A stretch of DNA of 64,000 nt from Arenibacter certesii DSM 19833 (GTDB taxonomy: Bacteria; Bacteroidota; Bacteroidia; Flavobacteriales; Flavobacteriaceae): positions 42,741 through 106,740 of the forward strand of contig NZ_AUCB01000017.1 of NCBI RefSeq assembly GCF_000429545.1, given 5' to 3'. Position numbers and translations under genes: made by a program. Shown one piece after another: positions 44,952 through 55,509 of this stretch; the first letter of the stretch is position 1, and each line of letters starts with the position of its first letter. The notes under the pieces are model-generated. The model was not told the DNA's origin, did not search any database, and saw only the letters and a list, made by a program, of their open reading frames with translations.

Positions 44952-46028
44952 ATGATACATGTTACCAAGACTTTTCTACCGCCTATATCAGAGTATACCA
45001 AGCAGGTTAAAAGAGCGTTTGATGCAGAATGGTTAACGAACCGCGGTTCACTGGTTTTGGAATTAGAGCAAAAAATCACCCACTACCTTGGAACTCACCA
45101 CGTAATTGTTACCAACAACGGAACCACACCTATACAGATCGCCCTACGCATCTTGGCAGATCAAGGAGAGGTCATTACCACGCCATTTAGTTATGTGGCT
45201 ACCACAGCGGCAATTTTATGGGATAGAAGCACTCCCGTTTTTGTGGATATTCACCCAGAATATCTTACTATTGACGAGTCCAAAATTGAAGCAGCAATAA
45301 CAAAAAATACCAAGGCCATATTGGTGACCCATGTATTTGGTAATCCTTGTAATGTAGAGGAAATTGAAAGAATAGCAAAAAAACATAATTTAAGTGTAAT
45401 CTATGATGCGGCACATTGCTTTGGAGTAAAATACAAGGGGCAGTCCATTTTTAACTACGGTGATGTAAGCACATGTAGCTTTCATGCAACTAAGCTATTC
45501 CATACAGGTGAAGGTGGAGCTATGTTTACCCAAGATGACCAACTTAGGCACAAACTTTTTTACAGTCACAATTTTGGACATGATGGACCAGAAAACTTCT
45601 TTGGACTTGGGATTAATGCCAAAATTTCAGAACTGCAGGCCGCAATGGGATTAGCAGTTTTTCCTTATATGGATAAAATAATAGAGGAGCGCAAGATTGT
45701 CTGTAATTACTATGACAAGCACCTTAATTTTGATACGCTACAGCGTCTAAAAATCAGAGAACATACCGATTGGAACTATAGCTATTATCCCATTATTTTT
45801 GAAACTCAAGAGAAACTGCTAGAGATCCAACAAATTTTAAAGGAAAACAATATTTTTCCTAGACGTTATTTCTACCCATCGTTAAATAGAATAGGCTATA
45901 TTAACGATGATAAAATGAGTGTTTCGGAAAACGTTGCTTCATGTATACTATGTTTGCCATTATATGTTGGACTTAAGGAAACGGAACTTAGTTTAATATG
46001 CGAATTAATTAATTCGAAAATATGTTAA
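44952..46028 (+). CDS. DegT/DnrJ-family sugar aminotransferase, VioA-like
   Basis: 358 aa PLP enzyme. PLP-lysine in [17 protein letters not shown], with [10 protein letters not shown] (the cofactor Asp) and [14 protein letters not shown]. The opening [20 protein letters not shown] and the [10 protein letters not shown] motif resemble VioA-type dTDP-4-keto-6-deoxyglucose transaminases rather than WecE or FdtB. The rfbBA genes supply that substrate. It overlaps the following acetyltransferase by 7 bp, matching the vioA-vioB pairing. Product dTDP-4-amino-4,6-dideoxyhexose is inferred, as is its stereochemistry. Confidence 0.8.
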   Translation: MIHVTKTFLPPISEYTKQVKRAFDAEWLTNRGSLVLELEQKITHYLGTHHVIVTNNGTTPIQIALRILADQGEVITTPFSYVATTAAILWDRSTPVFVDIHPEYLTIDESKIEAAITKNTKAILVTHVFGNPCNVEEIERIAKKHNLSVIYDAAHCFGVKYKGQSIFNYGDVSTCSFHATKLFHTGEGGAMFTQDDQLRHKLFYSHNFGHDGPENFFGLGINAKISELQAAMGLAVFPYMDKIIEERKIVCNYYDKHLNFDTLQRLKIREHTDWNYSYYPIIFETQEKLLEIQQILKENNIFPRRYFYPSLNRIGYINDDKMSVSENVASCILCLPLYVGLKETELSLICELINSKIC

Positions 46029-46657
46029 TCATTGGAGCCAAGGGATTTGCGAAAGAGGTATTGGACACGCTACATCAACAAGAGGAAGAAGATATCGTAT
46101 TTTATGACGATGTAAATAAAGATGTAGACGCTCTATTATTCGGAAAGTTTAAAATATTGAAATCCATTAATGAGGCGACTAAATATTTTTCAGAAAATCA
46201 GAATGAATTTACAATTGGAATAGGAAATCCTCAGTTACGAAAAAGATTATGTAGGAAATTCGAAGATATTGGAGGGGTACTAACTTCCACTATTCATCCT
46301 AGTGCCGTTATTGGGCAATATGATGTGTTAATCCACAACGGATGCAATATTTTGGCAGGATCTATAATCTCCAATAGTGTCATATTGGGAAAAGGATGCA
46401 TCGTATATTATAATGCAGTCATAACTCATGATTGTAGTATTGGCAAATTTGTTGAAATATCACCAGCAGTAACTATCTTAGGGAGGGTAAAAATCGGAGA
46501 TTTTTCCCACTTGGGATCCAATTCAACTATTTTACCAAATATCACCATTGGTAAAAATGTTGTTGTTGGAGCGGGCGCTGTAGTAACAAAAGATGTACCT
46601 GATAATTCTGTGGTAGTAGGAGTCCCCGCAAGAATAGTTAAGACCTTGGACAATTAG
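46022..46657 (+). CDS. NeuD/VioB-like nucleotide-sugar N-acetyltransferase
   Basis: 211 aa. N-terminal Rossmann-like part ([19 protein letters not shown]) and C-terminal hexapeptide beta-helix ([59 protein letters not shown]). His in VITHDCSIG is the likely base. It overlaps the transaminase gene and is followed by a GT56-like transferase. By context it probably acetylates the 4-amino group made by the transaminase. Same family as the protein at 973-1644, but only distantly similar. Confidence 0.83.
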   Translation: MLIIGAKGFAKEVLDTLHQQEEEDIVFYDDVNKDVDALLFGKFKILKSINEATKYFSENQNEFTIGIGNPQLRKRLCRKFEDIGGVLTSTIHPSAVIGQYDVLIHNGCNILAGSIISNSVILGKGCIVYYNAVITHDCSIGKFVEISPAVTILGRVKIGDFSHLGSNSTILPNITIGKNVVVGAGAVVTKDVPDNSVVVGVPARIVKTLDN

Positions 46658-46677
46658 GCAACTAAAGAATAAGTATT

Positions 46678-47781
46678 ATGATTGTACATTTGTTTGAGGA
46701 TGAAAAGTTCGTAGATACAACAATAGAGAAATTTGAAACCATCTCGGAAGGACAAAACAGGTATATTGTATTTTCTAATAGCGAGCACTTAGTGCACCCT
46801 AAAAAAACGGATAAAATTGAAATCTATCCCAATAGTTGGCGCAAGCTCAATTTAAACTCAATATTTAATAATTGTAGTTTATTGGTAGTTCATTACTTAT
46901 CCCCTATTAAATGGTTTATCGTAAAAAATAAACCTAAGCAGCTCAATGTGGTGTGGATGGTGTGGGGAAAGGATGCGTACGATTATTTTGAGAATTATGA
47001 ACAGTTTGAGCCACGGACAAATTCTTACATTAAAACAGGCTGGAGATCAAAATTAAAAAACACGGTTTTTTATGATTTCTACCACAAATTTAAATATGGA
47101 GTTTACACAATTAACAAAGAAAAAGATGTTTCCCTTAAAATCAATTATTTAACTACTGTTTTACCCACCGAGTTTGAATTAATCAAAAGTGAATTTAATC
47201 TAAATGCCCACTTTATACCCTTCAATTATGATAGTTTAAATGATTTACTTACAGACGATAAAAATCATAAGCTTGGGGACAACATATTGATTGGCAACTC
47301 CGCTACACCGTCAAATAACCATCTAGATGTATTTGAGAAATTAGAAAATATAGAGCAAAAAATTATTGTTCCACTAAATTATGGCGAGGAATACTATAAG
47401 CGGCTGATTATACAAAAAGGTCATGAATGGTTTGGGTCTAAATTTCAACCTTTAACCACGTTTATGCCGTTTGAGGATTATCAAGAAATTGTTTTTTCGT
47501 GCAATTCAATGGTAATGCATCATATAAGGCAACAGGGCCTTGGAAATATTCTGCTTGCACTTTATGTTGGGATTAGGGTATTTTTAAATAATAAAAGCAC
47601 CACTTATAGCTATTTTAAAGACATAGGCTTTAAAATCTACGATTTAGAACAAGACATAAGTCTTTTAGGTGCCGAATTAAAACAAGACGAGAAGTTGTTG
47701 AATAGATCATTGGTGCAAAAATATTATGGCCTGGAAAAGATTTATGAAGGCACACGTAATATTGTTAATTTAACGAATTGA
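46678..47781 (+). CDS. GT56-like TDP-4-acetamido-sugar transferase (WecF-like)
   Basis: 367 aa soluble glycosyltransferase. The start MIVHLFEDEKFVDTTIEKFE and WMVWGKDAYDYFE in the first third are seen in the WecF/GT56 family, which moves 4-acetamido-4,6-dideoxygalactose from TDP to a lipid-linked sugar. C-terminal YVGIRVFLNNKSTTYSYFKD also fits. The neighbouring transaminase/acetyltransferase pair would supply the donor. TGA/TTG overlap couples it to the next gene. Confidence 0.8.
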   Translation: MIVHLFEDEKFVDTTIEKFETISEGQNRYIVFSNSEHLVHPKKTDKIEIYPNSWRKLNLNSIFNNCSLLVVHYLSPIKWFIVKNKPKQLNVVWMVWGKDAYDYFENYEQFEPRTNSYIKTGWRSKLKNTVFYDFYHKFKYGVYTINKEKDVSLKINYLTTVLPTEFELIKSEFNLNAHFIPFNYDSLNDLLTDDKNHKLGDNILIGNSATPSNNHLDVFEKLENIEQKIIVPLNYGEEYYKRLIIQKGHEWFGSKFQPLTTFMPFEDYQEIVFSCNSMVMHHIRQQGLGNILLALYVGIRVFLNNKSTTYSYFKDIGFKIYDLEQDISLLGAELKQDEKLLNRSLVQKYYGLEKIYEGTRNIVNLTN

Positions 47782-49013
47782 AATATTTTAAGTCCATATA
47801 CCAACTAAGTTTCTACCTAGTAACATTGATTACCTTCGTTTTTGGGGGTTCTATTCAATACTTATTTGGCGTTTCCAACACCGTACTAACTTTTTTTATA
47901 ACTGGTTGCTTGTTTATGGTATATGGCCTATATGCGCTGTTAAAACTACGAGTAGTGGTTAACAGAGTTGTTTTTATTGCAATCGCCTATATACTCTTAA
48001 TCCTTCTTACGGCAGCTATAAGAAATAGTAGTTTAATATTAACTATTACGTATCTAATTTTCCCTCTTTTACCCTTGGCAGTATATCTATTTAGTTTCAT
48101 CAACTATAAAGAAGAATACATTTCCTTTCAAAGAATTTTTAGAACCTTCTTCTATATCGCCTTGATTCAACTTCCTGTGCTATTAATACAGAAAAATTTC
48201 TATGATGTTTTGATACGTTTTAATAATAGTACTCAAAAAATAGAGTGGTATGATTTTATGTTCGGAACCTTTTTCATTAAATCAGATCACTCCCTAGGCA
48301 TATTCTTATTGATCGTAATTGCTATAATCTTATTTAAACAAGAAAAAGTAAAGCGCATTATTAAATATCGCTACGCATCAATAGTATATTTAGGGATCAC
48401 CTTATTTATGACCGAATCCAATATATCAAAACTTATCCTGGTCATAATTTTATCAACGATTATAATTATTCCCTTATATATAAAATATTCCAAAACGCTA
48501 AAATTTAAAATTGTTGTGGGTTTATTGGTCCTTGCAATCGTGTCCGCAGGATATTCTGTAAGGAACAAAGATTTTATTCAAAAAAGGCTAGGTGGCTCAT
48601 TGGAGCAACAATTTTCATTGAAAAATGCTGAAAGATTTTATGAATTAGGAACCGCAAAACGTTTTCATATTGTAATGGTGGCATATAGCAAAATAAAGAC
48701 GAAGTGGATTGGTGACGGCCCCTATTCTTATTTTGACATCCGCACTGGGAAATTTAAACAGACTATGCACTTTACTCAATTGATTTGGACTTATTACGAT
48801 TTAGGAATATTTGGACTAATAGTAGTTTTCGGATACATTTTAAGCTTAATTAGATATCTGGATATAGATAGAGGCCTACCGTATATGTTGTTTTTAGGCA
48901 TTTTTATGATCTATGCATTTTATACAACTATTTTTTCAGATATAGCAATTATATTTGGTGTTTTCACAATTTTCAACAAACCCAATTTCTTGAAAAATCA
49001 ATCGATAAATTAA
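47778..49013 (+). CDS. Polytopic O-antigen polymerase-like membrane protein (Wzy candidate)
   Basis: 411 aa, about 10-12 TM helices, starts with TTG overlapping the previous stop. N-terminal helices LVTLITFVFGGSIQYLFGVS and so on; a periplasmic loop near 290-330 (GDGPYSYFDIRTGKFKQTMH) precedes the last helices, a layout typical of Wzy polymerases. Such proteins diverge fast, so the call rests on topology and locus context. A second candidate is encoded at 50436. Confidence 0.65.
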   Translation: MKYFKSIYQLSFYLVTLITFVFGGSIQYLFGVSNTVLTFFITGCLFMVYGLYALLKLRVVVNRVVFIAIAYILLILLTAAIRNSSLILTITYLIFPLLPLAVYLFSFINYKEEYISFQRIFRTFFYIALIQLPVLLIQKNFYDVLIRFNNSTQKIEWYDFMFGTFFIKSDHSLGIFLLIVIAIILFKQEKVKRIIKYRYASIVYLGITLFMTESNISKLILVIILSTIIIIPLYIKYSKTLKFKIVVGLLVLAIVSAGYSVRNKDFIQKRLGGSLEQQFSLKNAERFYELGTAKRFHIVMVAYSKIKTKWIGDGPYSYFDIRTGKFKQTMHFTQLIWTYYDLGIFGLIVVFGYILSLIRYLDIDRGLPYMLFLGIFMIYAFYTTIFSDIAIIFGVFTIFNKPNFLKNQSIN

Positions 49014-49272
49014 AATGATTATTACAAATATGGTTATAGTAGAAAACACCTATAAGTTCGGCTGTATTTACGGTATTGAGCAAACTAATCATATCTGTAA
49101 TCTTTAATTCAATGTAATTTTGAAGCGGATAAATCAGTTGCAAAATACATACAGTAGAATTTTATGTGGATTATAACTTTTTTTAACCCTTAGGGAGAAA
49201 ATATATTGATCCTTTTTATTTATGTATTTAACGGATTAAAGTTACCGTAACAATTAGAATAATAAGAATTCC
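49014..49272. other. Spacer in the polysaccharide cluster
   Basis: 259 bp, extremely AT-rich, with no open frame of coding character. It breaks the otherwise tight operon, so a promoter for 49273-52803 may lie here, but I cannot point to a clear -7 element. Confidence 0.4.
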
Positions 49273-50436
49273 ATGAATCTAATAATTATACCATTTCACG
49301 ATTGGAGAAAAAGTCAAAGTGAAGGTTTTAGGACGAGAGATGTTCATTTTATCAAAAGTTTGTCTACCAGTGATACTGTAGAAAAAATACTCGTTATTAA
49401 CAGGCCATCTACATGGTTAGAGTTATTATATAAAAGATCCAATAAGAAAATAAAAGGGAAGATAGTATTAAGCAAGGGAAGATTTATACTTACTAAAGTT
49501 GATAAGAATATTTATATCGCCGATTATCATTCCTCAGATGTTTTAGGCCAAATTAAGGATAAACATTTATGGTTTATAGAGCGGTATAACGATCTCGCTT
49601 ATAAAAATTTCATATATACATGTTGTAAGAAATTAAACATAAATGACTATAACCTAATTATTCAAAATGTGTTTTCTTATAAGTTAGGTGTAAGCTTGTT
49701 TGCTAAACATAAGCTTTTTGATGCATGGGATAATTTTTTAAAATTCCCAGCTTATAAGCAAATAAGAGCCAATTTAAGGGAAGGCTATAAAGAGCTTTCA
49801 AAGAATATTCCTTTATGGATCACAAATTCCGAGGAAAACATATCGTTTTATACGAGTGAGTTTAATGTTAAGTCCATTCATTTAATGAAGAATGGGGTTA
49901 AGGTGGATTTTTTAGCAAATAGCAACATAAGCCCCAAAGATTTAAAAAATATTCCTAAACCCATAATCGGTTTTGGTGGTAAAATCTCCTATCTCTTAGA
50001 CTATAATTTAATTAATTATCTAACAGAAGATAACCCAAGTTCTTCCTTTGTATTTGTTGGTCAAATTTTAGATAAAGAAGTTTACAAGAAAATAATAAAA
50101 CGAAGCAACGTATTTTTTCTAGGGGATAAAAACTATTCAATATACCCAAATTATGTTATGAATTTCGACATTTGCATCGTTCCATACAATATTAATGAAG
50201 GTCAGCATGGAGGAGACTCCATGAAAGCGTATGAGTATCTACTAACAGGAAAAAAAGTAGTGGGAACTATTGGCAATGGTCTTCAAGATTTAGAAGAATA
50301 TATTTATTTAGCTCAAGATCAACAAGAATTCTCCAATGCTCTTAAGAATGTTACAAATGACAAGCCAAGAATAAATATTAAAAATCATTCATGGGAGTCT
50401 AAAAGTATAGAACTACTTAATATTCTAGAGAAGTAA
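49273..50436 (+). CDS. Glycosyltransferase, GT4-like fold
   Basis: 387 aa. No signal peptide. C-terminal half has PIIGFGGKISYLLDYNLI, VFVGQIL and DICIVPYNINEGQHGGDSMKAYEYLLTGKKVVGTIG, the last being the nucleotide-sugar loop of GT-B enzymes (GxxPxK/E-like EYLLTGK). It differs from the DUF1972 transferase at 51706. Donor and acceptor unknown. Shares a TAATG junction with the next gene. Confidence 0.78.
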   Translation: MNLIIIPFHDWRKSQSEGFRTRDVHFIKSLSTSDTVEKILVINRPSTWLELLYKRSNKKIKGKIVLSKGRFILTKVDKNIYIADYHSSDVLGQIKDKHLWFIERYNDLAYKNFIYTCCKKLNINDYNLIIQNVFSYKLGVSLFAKHKLFDAWDNFLKFPAYKQIRANLREGYKELSKNIPLWITNSEENISFYTSEFNVKSIHLMKNGVKVDFLANSNISPKDLKNIPKPIIGFGGKISYLLDYNLINYLTEDNPSSSFVFVGQILDKEVYKKIIKRSNVFFLGDKNYSIYPNYVMNFDICIVPYNINEGQHGGDSMKAYEYLLTGKKVVGTIGNGLQDLEEYIYLAQDQQEFSNALKNVTNDKPRINIKNHSWESKSIELLNILEK

Positions 50437-51743
50437 TGCTTAAATCACGTTTTAGAAATTTATTCACTAAGTATGGATTTAGCTTGCCCGTTTTTATAAT
50501 GGCGGCGGCAATACCATTTAATACGAGTATAGGAAACCTTGGAATTATAGGCGGTTTTGTTTATTCCCTATTCGTGCTATATAAACATAGAAATAGGAAA
50601 TTCCCTTTTGACACCTTTGCATTTGTTTTCCCCATAGTATTTTTTTTAATAATCCTTAGCAGTGCACTTACCAGTAATAACATAAATACGGGACTAAAGC
50701 AGGTAGACAAATCCCTACTTATGGTGCTTATTGCAATTCCCATTATTGTTCTATCCAATTTTAATAATAACATTCTACCAAAAACCCTAAAAGTATTTTC
50801 CTTTTCAACTGTCCTAGCTTCCAGCATACTAATAGGCTATGGTCTTATAAATGTCATTTTAGGAAGCGCTACCAGCATATTATTTTTCCATAATTTCGCA
50901 GCTTTATACGATCAACATCCGGTCTACTATGCTCTCTATTTATCCTTAAGTGCATTTGTAATTACACATTATTATTTTGGTCATAAAATCATTCTAAATA
51001 AAAAGAGCACTCTTATACCACTAGTGTCCCTTATGATTTTAATTGGCGGACTAATTTTATCTGCTTCTAAAATTGTGATTTATGTTTTCTTTATCCTTTA
51101 TTTTTTTCAGCTTTTCCAAATTATAAAAAATACAAAGGCCAAATTAATTGCCGTTATATTGGTGTTTTTCGTTGCTATGCTAACAATAAATGTTCCTATC
51201 ATTAAAGATAGGTTCACTGAGGGATTGCAATTTGATTTAGAAAAATTTGAGCCTACGAACGATATAGCAAAAGCCAAAGTGTTCTCTAGAGTGGATAAAG
51301 AAAATCTAAGTGATTTAGAGCTTAGATATCTTTTTAACAAAATAGGGATCTATCATACTATTCAGGATAATAGAATACTTTTCGGATATGGTATTGGGGA
51401 TATTCAAGATTATTTGGATTATTATTATTTAACCTATGGTCTTGCACCTAACTGGTATGAAGGATTTAATCTACATAATCAATATCTACAAATTTTCGTA
51501 GGCTATGGGGTATTTGTCTTTTTGTTCTTCCTTACTTATATTATATATAGTTTTTACATTGCCCTAAAAAATAAAGACTACATATTCATTTTTCACCTTC
51601 TAATAACTTCATCTGTCTTTGTATTTGAATCCTTATTGTCGAGGAACAAAGGAATCGTCTTCTTTATATTTTTCAACACCTTATTTTTAATAAACTCAAA
51701 AAACAATGAAAATAGCCCTTCTAGGAACAAGAGGAGTACCTAA
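50436..51743 (+). CDS. O-antigen ligase/polymerase family protein (WaaL/Wzy-C type)
   Basis: 435 aa, about 10-12 TM helices. The large periplasmic loop before the last helices carries GYGIGDIQDYLDYYYL and GFNLHNQYLQIFVGYG; the H-N-x-Y-L-Q motif is the hallmark of O-antigen ligase (Wzy_C) proteins. It may be the ligase, with the gene at 47778 as polymerase, or the reverse. Its last 38 bp overlap the next gene. Confidence 0.72.
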   Translation: MLKSRFRNLFTKYGFSLPVFIMAAAIPFNTSIGNLGIIGGFVYSLFVLYKHRNRKFPFDTFAFVFPIVFFLIILSSALTSNNINTGLKQVDKSLLMVLIAIPIIVLSNFNNNILPKTLKVFSFSTVLASSILIGYGLINVILGSATSILFFHNFAALYDQHPVYYALYLSLSAFVITHYYFGHKIILNKKSTLIPLVSLMILIGGLILSASKIVIYVFFILYFFQLFQIIKNTKAKLIAVILVFFVAMLTINVPIIKDRFTEGLQFDLEKFEPTNDIAKAKVFSRVDKENLSDLELRYLFNKIGIYHTIQDNRILFGYGIGDIQDYLDYYYLTYGLAPNWYEGFNLHNQYLQIFVGYGVFVFLFFLTYIIYSFYIALKNKDYIFIFHLLITSSVFVFESLLSRNKGIVFFIFFNTLFLINSKNNENSPSRNKRST

Positions 51744-52803
51744 CAACCATGGAGGTTTTGAGCAATTTGCGGAGTATTTTTCTGTCTATTTGGCCGAAAA
51801 TAGTCATGAAGTGTACGTCTATAACTCACACGACCACCCCTATAAAGAATCATCGTTTAAGAAGGTTAACATTATTCACTGTTATGACCCTGAATATAAA
51901 ATAGGTACTGCGGGACAGTTTATTTATGATTTAAATTGTATCCTAGATGCTAGAAAAAGAAATTTTGATATAATCCTTCAGTTAGGGTATACTTCTAGTT
52001 CTATTTGGCATTGGTTAATGCCTAGAAAAAGCATAATAGCTACAAATATGGATGGTTTGGAGTGGAAACGCTCTAAGTATAGTCCGAAGGTTAGAACGTT
52101 TCTAAAATATGCTGAAAAGCTGGCTGCGAATAATTCTGATTATCTGATTGCAGATTCTGTAGGAATTCAAGAACATTTAAGAAAAGCATATAATAAAAGT
52201 TCTGAGTATATAGCGTATGGGGCTACAAATTTCATTGGCCCAAATCCGGCTGCGCTAAAGCAATATGAGTTGAAAGAGTTTGAATATTCAATGATTTTGG
52301 CTAGGCTAGAACCAGAAAACAATATTGAGACCATTATTGAGGGATACAAAATGGCAAATACATCCAATCCGCTTATAATCATAGGAGGGATAAATGAATA
52401 CGGACTTGGTTTAAAAAATAAATATCAAAATGATTCAAGGATAAAATTTGTAGGAGCTAATTATAATCAGGAGAATCTTAATAATTTAAGATACTATTCA
52501 CGATACTATTTTCATGGACATTCAGTAGGTGGCACCAATCCATCTCTTTTAGAAGCTATGGCCTCTAATGCACTAATAATTGCCAATAATAATATCTTTA
52601 ATAAAAGTATACTAAATGAAGGGGCCATCTATTTCGATTCCCAAGAACAGATAACCAACATTCTTAATGAGGATAGTTATTTTTCACTCAAGGAAAAAAA
52701 TGCACTGCTAAATAGAAATAAAATTGATCATGAGTTTAATTGGGAGATTATCAACAGAAGATATGAAGAATTTCTGTCAGGATTGATCAAAACAAAACCC
52801 TAA
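51706..52803 (+). CDS. DUF1972/GT4 glycosyltransferase (rhamnosyltransferase-like)
   Basis: 365 aa. N-terminal DUF1972 domain: KIALLGTRGVPNNHGGFEQF is the family's opening block. C-terminal GT4 motif HGHSVGGTNPSLLEAMASNAL provides the donor-binding E-x7-E-like loop. Characterised relatives transfer rhamnose in cell-wall glycans, consistent with the rfb genes here. Starts inside the preceding gene (38-bp overlap), a strong sign of coupled translation. Confidence 0.85.
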   Translation: MKIALLGTRGVPNNHGGFEQFAEYFSVYLAENSHEVYVYNSHDHPYKESSFKKVNIIHCYDPEYKIGTAGQFIYDLNCILDARKRNFDIILQLGYTSSSIWHWLMPRKSIIATNMDGLEWKRSKYSPKVRTFLKYAEKLAANNSDYLIADSVGIQEHLRKAYNKSSEYIAYGATNFIGPNPAALKQYELKEFEYSMILARLEPENNIETIIEGYKMANTSNPLIIIGGINEYGLGLKNKYQNDSRIKFVGANYNQENLNNLRYYSRYYFHGHSVGGTNPSLLEAMASNALIIANNNIFNKSILNEGAIYFDSQEQITNILNEDSYFSLKEKNALLNRNKIDHEFNWEIINRRYEEFLSGLIKTKP

Positions 52804-52997
52804 ATATTAATAACCCTTCAAAATCACTCATTTAGTTCAGACGACAGGCCTAGGAAAGCAAAGACTGAAAATAATTGTTATAAAGTAGGTTACGTGAATT
52901 ATTGTTCCTTGGCAGATTATAAAATCGTGCTGTCTGTTCTAAAATTTAAATTTACCTTTATGCCCAGTTGACCATTCAATTATAGGGCACCATAACC

Positions 52998-54350
52998 ATG
53001 TTTTTTAAAAGATACCGTTATTCTGGCTTTATTACCCCTATTTCTTATGGGGCAGACTTATTGGTAATCAACCTTTTCGCCTATTTTTTACCCATTAATT
53101 TTGAATACCCCATACTTTTTCACTCCTACCTTACCCTAGCCTGGATTATATTGTCGGTAAAAAATCGTTTCTACGAGGTATATCGCTACACCAAAGTCAC
53201 CAATATTCTTAGGCTTTTATTTAACCAATTTGTATTCTTCTTTTTAATCTTATACGCTTTTATAGGCTTTTTTAAGCAACCCAATATGAGCCGTTTGGCA
53301 TTGGGAGAATATTTTGTTTTTACTGCAATTGCCATCTTTAGTATCAAGTTCCTCAATTACGTCCTTTTAATGAAATATCGTGAAAAGGTTAAAGGGAACA
53401 TGAGAAACGTAGTAGTAATCGGAAAAAATAAAAAAACGGATCAGCTGATCGATGTTTTTAAGGAACGTAGGGAGTATGGATATCAATTCATGAAACAGTT
53501 TAGTCCCACAGACCCTTCATTCGATATTTATGAAGCTTTTATGTACATCGTTGAGAATAATGTAGACGAGATCTATTGTTCTGTCTCCGAGTTAAAGAAT
53601 AACCAGTTGACCGAATTCATCAATTTTGCGGACAACAACCTTAAGACGCTAAAGTTTATTCCGGATAACAAGAATATATTCTCCAAAAAACTCACCTTTG
53701 AATACTACGATTATATCCCTATACTATCGCTAAGGGATATCCCTCTGCACAATCCATTGAATTCTGCCCTTAAAAGGAGTTTCGACATTGTATTTTCGCT
53801 TTTGGTAATCGTGGGAATCCTCTCTTGGTTAGCTCCCATTCTTGCTTTGATAATAAGGTTGGAAAGCAAAGGACCCATCTATTTTAGGCAGAAACGCTCT
53901 GGTATAGACAACAAAGACTTTTATTGTTATAAGTTCCGTTCTATGGCTCCCAATGATAATGCAGATAGCCAAATGGCGGTAAAAAATGATATGCGTATTA
54001 CCAAAGTAGGAAGATTTATAAGAAAGACCAGTATAGATGAACTCCCACAATTCTATAACGTTCTCTTTGGAAATATGTCTGTAGTAGGACCTAGGCCGCA
54101 TATGGTAAAGCACACCAACGAATTTGCGAATAGGGTAGATAAGTATATGCTACGCCATTTTGTAAAGCCGGGGATTACGGGATTGGCGCAAGTGCGTGGA
54201 TATAGAGGGGAAATTGAAACGGATATCGATATCCTAAATAGGACTCGATTCGATATCTTTTATATTGAAAACTGGTCGCTTTTTATGGATATAAAAATAA
54301 TTGTACAGACCGTTGTGAACGCCGTATCGGGAGAGGAAAAAGCGTATTGA
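52998..54350 (+). CDS. Undecaprenyl-phosphate sugar-1-phosphate transferase (WbaP/WcaJ type)
   Basis: 450 aa. Four N-terminal TM helices (residues 13-110), a cytoplasmic Rossmann-like segment (NVVVIGKNKKTDQLIDVF), a fifth hydrophobic stretch (RSFDIVFSLLVIVGILSWLA) and the catalytic domain: GPIYFRQKRSG, CYKFRSM, SIDELPQFYNVLFGNMSVVG and PRPH with KPGITGLAQVRG. This is the complete polyprenyl glycosylphosphotransferase set. It starts repeat-unit assembly on undecaprenyl phosphate. Preceded by a 194-bp spacer. Confidence 0.93.
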   Translation: MFFKRYRYSGFITPISYGADLLVINLFAYFLPINFEYPILFHSYLTLAWIILSVKNRFYEVYRYTKVTNILRLLFNQFVFFFLILYAFIGFFKQPNMSRLALGEYFVFTAIAIFSIKFLNYVLLMKYREKVKGNMRNVVVIGKNKKTDQLIDVFKERREYGYQFMKQFSPTDPSFDIYEAFMYIVENNVDEIYCSVSELKNNQLTEFINFADNNLKTLKFIPDNKNIFSKKLTFEYYDYIPILSLRDIPLHNPLNSALKRSFDIVFSLLVIVGILSWLAPILALIIRLESKGPIYFRQKRSGIDNKDFYCYKFRSMAPNDNADSQMAVKNDMRITKVGRFIRKTSIDELPQFYNVLFGNMSVVGPRPHMVKHTNEFANRVDKYMLRHFVKPGITGLAQVRGYRGEIETDIDILNRTRFDIFYIENWSLFMDIKIIVQTVVNAVSGEEKAY

Positions 54351-54522
54351 TTATTTTCTTGAACTTATAAATGACTACTCTCTTTCTAATATGTATTTTG
54401 AGTTGCCATATAGCTGCATCACCCTTTACCCCTCAATTTTGGTCATTAAACTATAAATATTTCCTAAACTGGAAAATCGGATTAATTTTGAATAGTACTA
54501 TCTACTTCAAAATTTATAAGCG

Positions 54523-55509
54523 ATGAAAAAAGTTCTGGTTACGGGTGCTGCAGGTTTTTTGGGATCACATCTTTGTGATAGATTAATCAAGGAAGGGTTC
54601 TATGTGATTGCCATGGATAACCTAATTACCGGTGATCTAAAGAATATTGAGCATCTCTTTAAATTAGAGCAATTTGAGTTCCAACACCACGATGTTACCA
54701 AATTCGTACATATTCCGGGCAAATTAGATTATATCATGCACTTTGCCTCTCCTGCCAGTCCAATCGACTATTTGAAAATCCCCATTCAGACCTTAAAAGT
54801 TGGTGCTTTGGGGACGCATAATCTATTGGGTTTAGCCAAAGAAAAAAATGCCCGAATCCTTATAGCCTCTACTTCCGAAATTTATGGTGACCCCTTAGTC
54901 CACCCACAAACTGAAGAGTATTACGGGAATGTAAATACGATAGGCCCTCGTGGCGTATATGACGAAGCCAAAAGATTTCAAGAATCTATTACGATGGCCT
55001 ACCACAGATTTCATGGGGTAGAAACTAGGATAGTGAGAATCTTTAATACCTATGGCCCTAGAATGAGATTAAACGACGGACGGGTAATTCCGGCTTTTAT
55101 GGGTCAGGCTTTACGAGGTGAGGACCTCACCGTTTTTGGCGATGGAGCACAAACCCGATCCTTTTGCTTTGTAGATGATGAAATTGAAGGCATCTATAGG
55201 CTTTTAATGAGTGATTATACCGGTCCGGTTAATATTGGCAACCCGCATGAAATAACTATCAAGGAATTTGCCGAGGAAATCATTAAGCTAACAGGTACTG
55301 ACCAAAAAATTATCTATAAGCCCTTACCTCAGGACGATCCTATGCAGCGCCAACCCGATATCACCAAGGCGAAAGAAATTTTAGGATGGGAACCTAAAGT
55401 CACTAGACAAGAAGGTATGAAAAGAACATGGGACTACTTTAAAACGCTCTCCGAGGATGAACTGAGAAAAACCGAACATCGGGATTTTTCAGATCGTAAT
55501 AGGAAGTGA
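54523..55509 (+). CDS. UDP-glucuronate decarboxylase (UDP-xylose synthase)
   Basis: 328 aa extended [19 protein letters not shown] binds [29 protein letters not shown] and the catalytic Tyr/Lys in [11 protein letters not shown], plus IFNTYGPRM and [13 protein letters not shown], are the UXS signature. It yields UDP-xylose from UDP-glucuronate for glycan synthesis. It closes the polysaccharide locus and is followed by a dispersed repeat. Confidence 0.92.
   Translation: MKKVLVTGAAGFLGSHLCDRLIKEGFYVIAMDNLITGDLKNIEHLFKLEQFEFQHHDVTKFVHIPGKLDYIMHFASPASPIDYLKIPIQTLKVGALGTHNLLGLAKEKNARILIASTSEIYGDPLVHPQTEEYYGNVNTIGPRGVYDEAKRFQESITMAYHRFHGVETRIVRIFNTYGPRMRLNDGRVIPAFMGQALRGEDLTVFGDGAQTRSFCFVDDEIEGIYRLLMSDYTGPVNIGNPHEITIKEFAEEIIKLTGTDQKIIYKPLPQDDPMQRQPDITKAKEILGWEPKVTRQEGMKRTWDYFKTLSEDELRKTEHRDFSDRNRK

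Noticed and set aside
49014..49272. Possible anti-termination (JUMPstart/ops) site in the polysaccharide cluster
   Set aside because: No GGCGGTAG-type core was found here or upstream of the locus.
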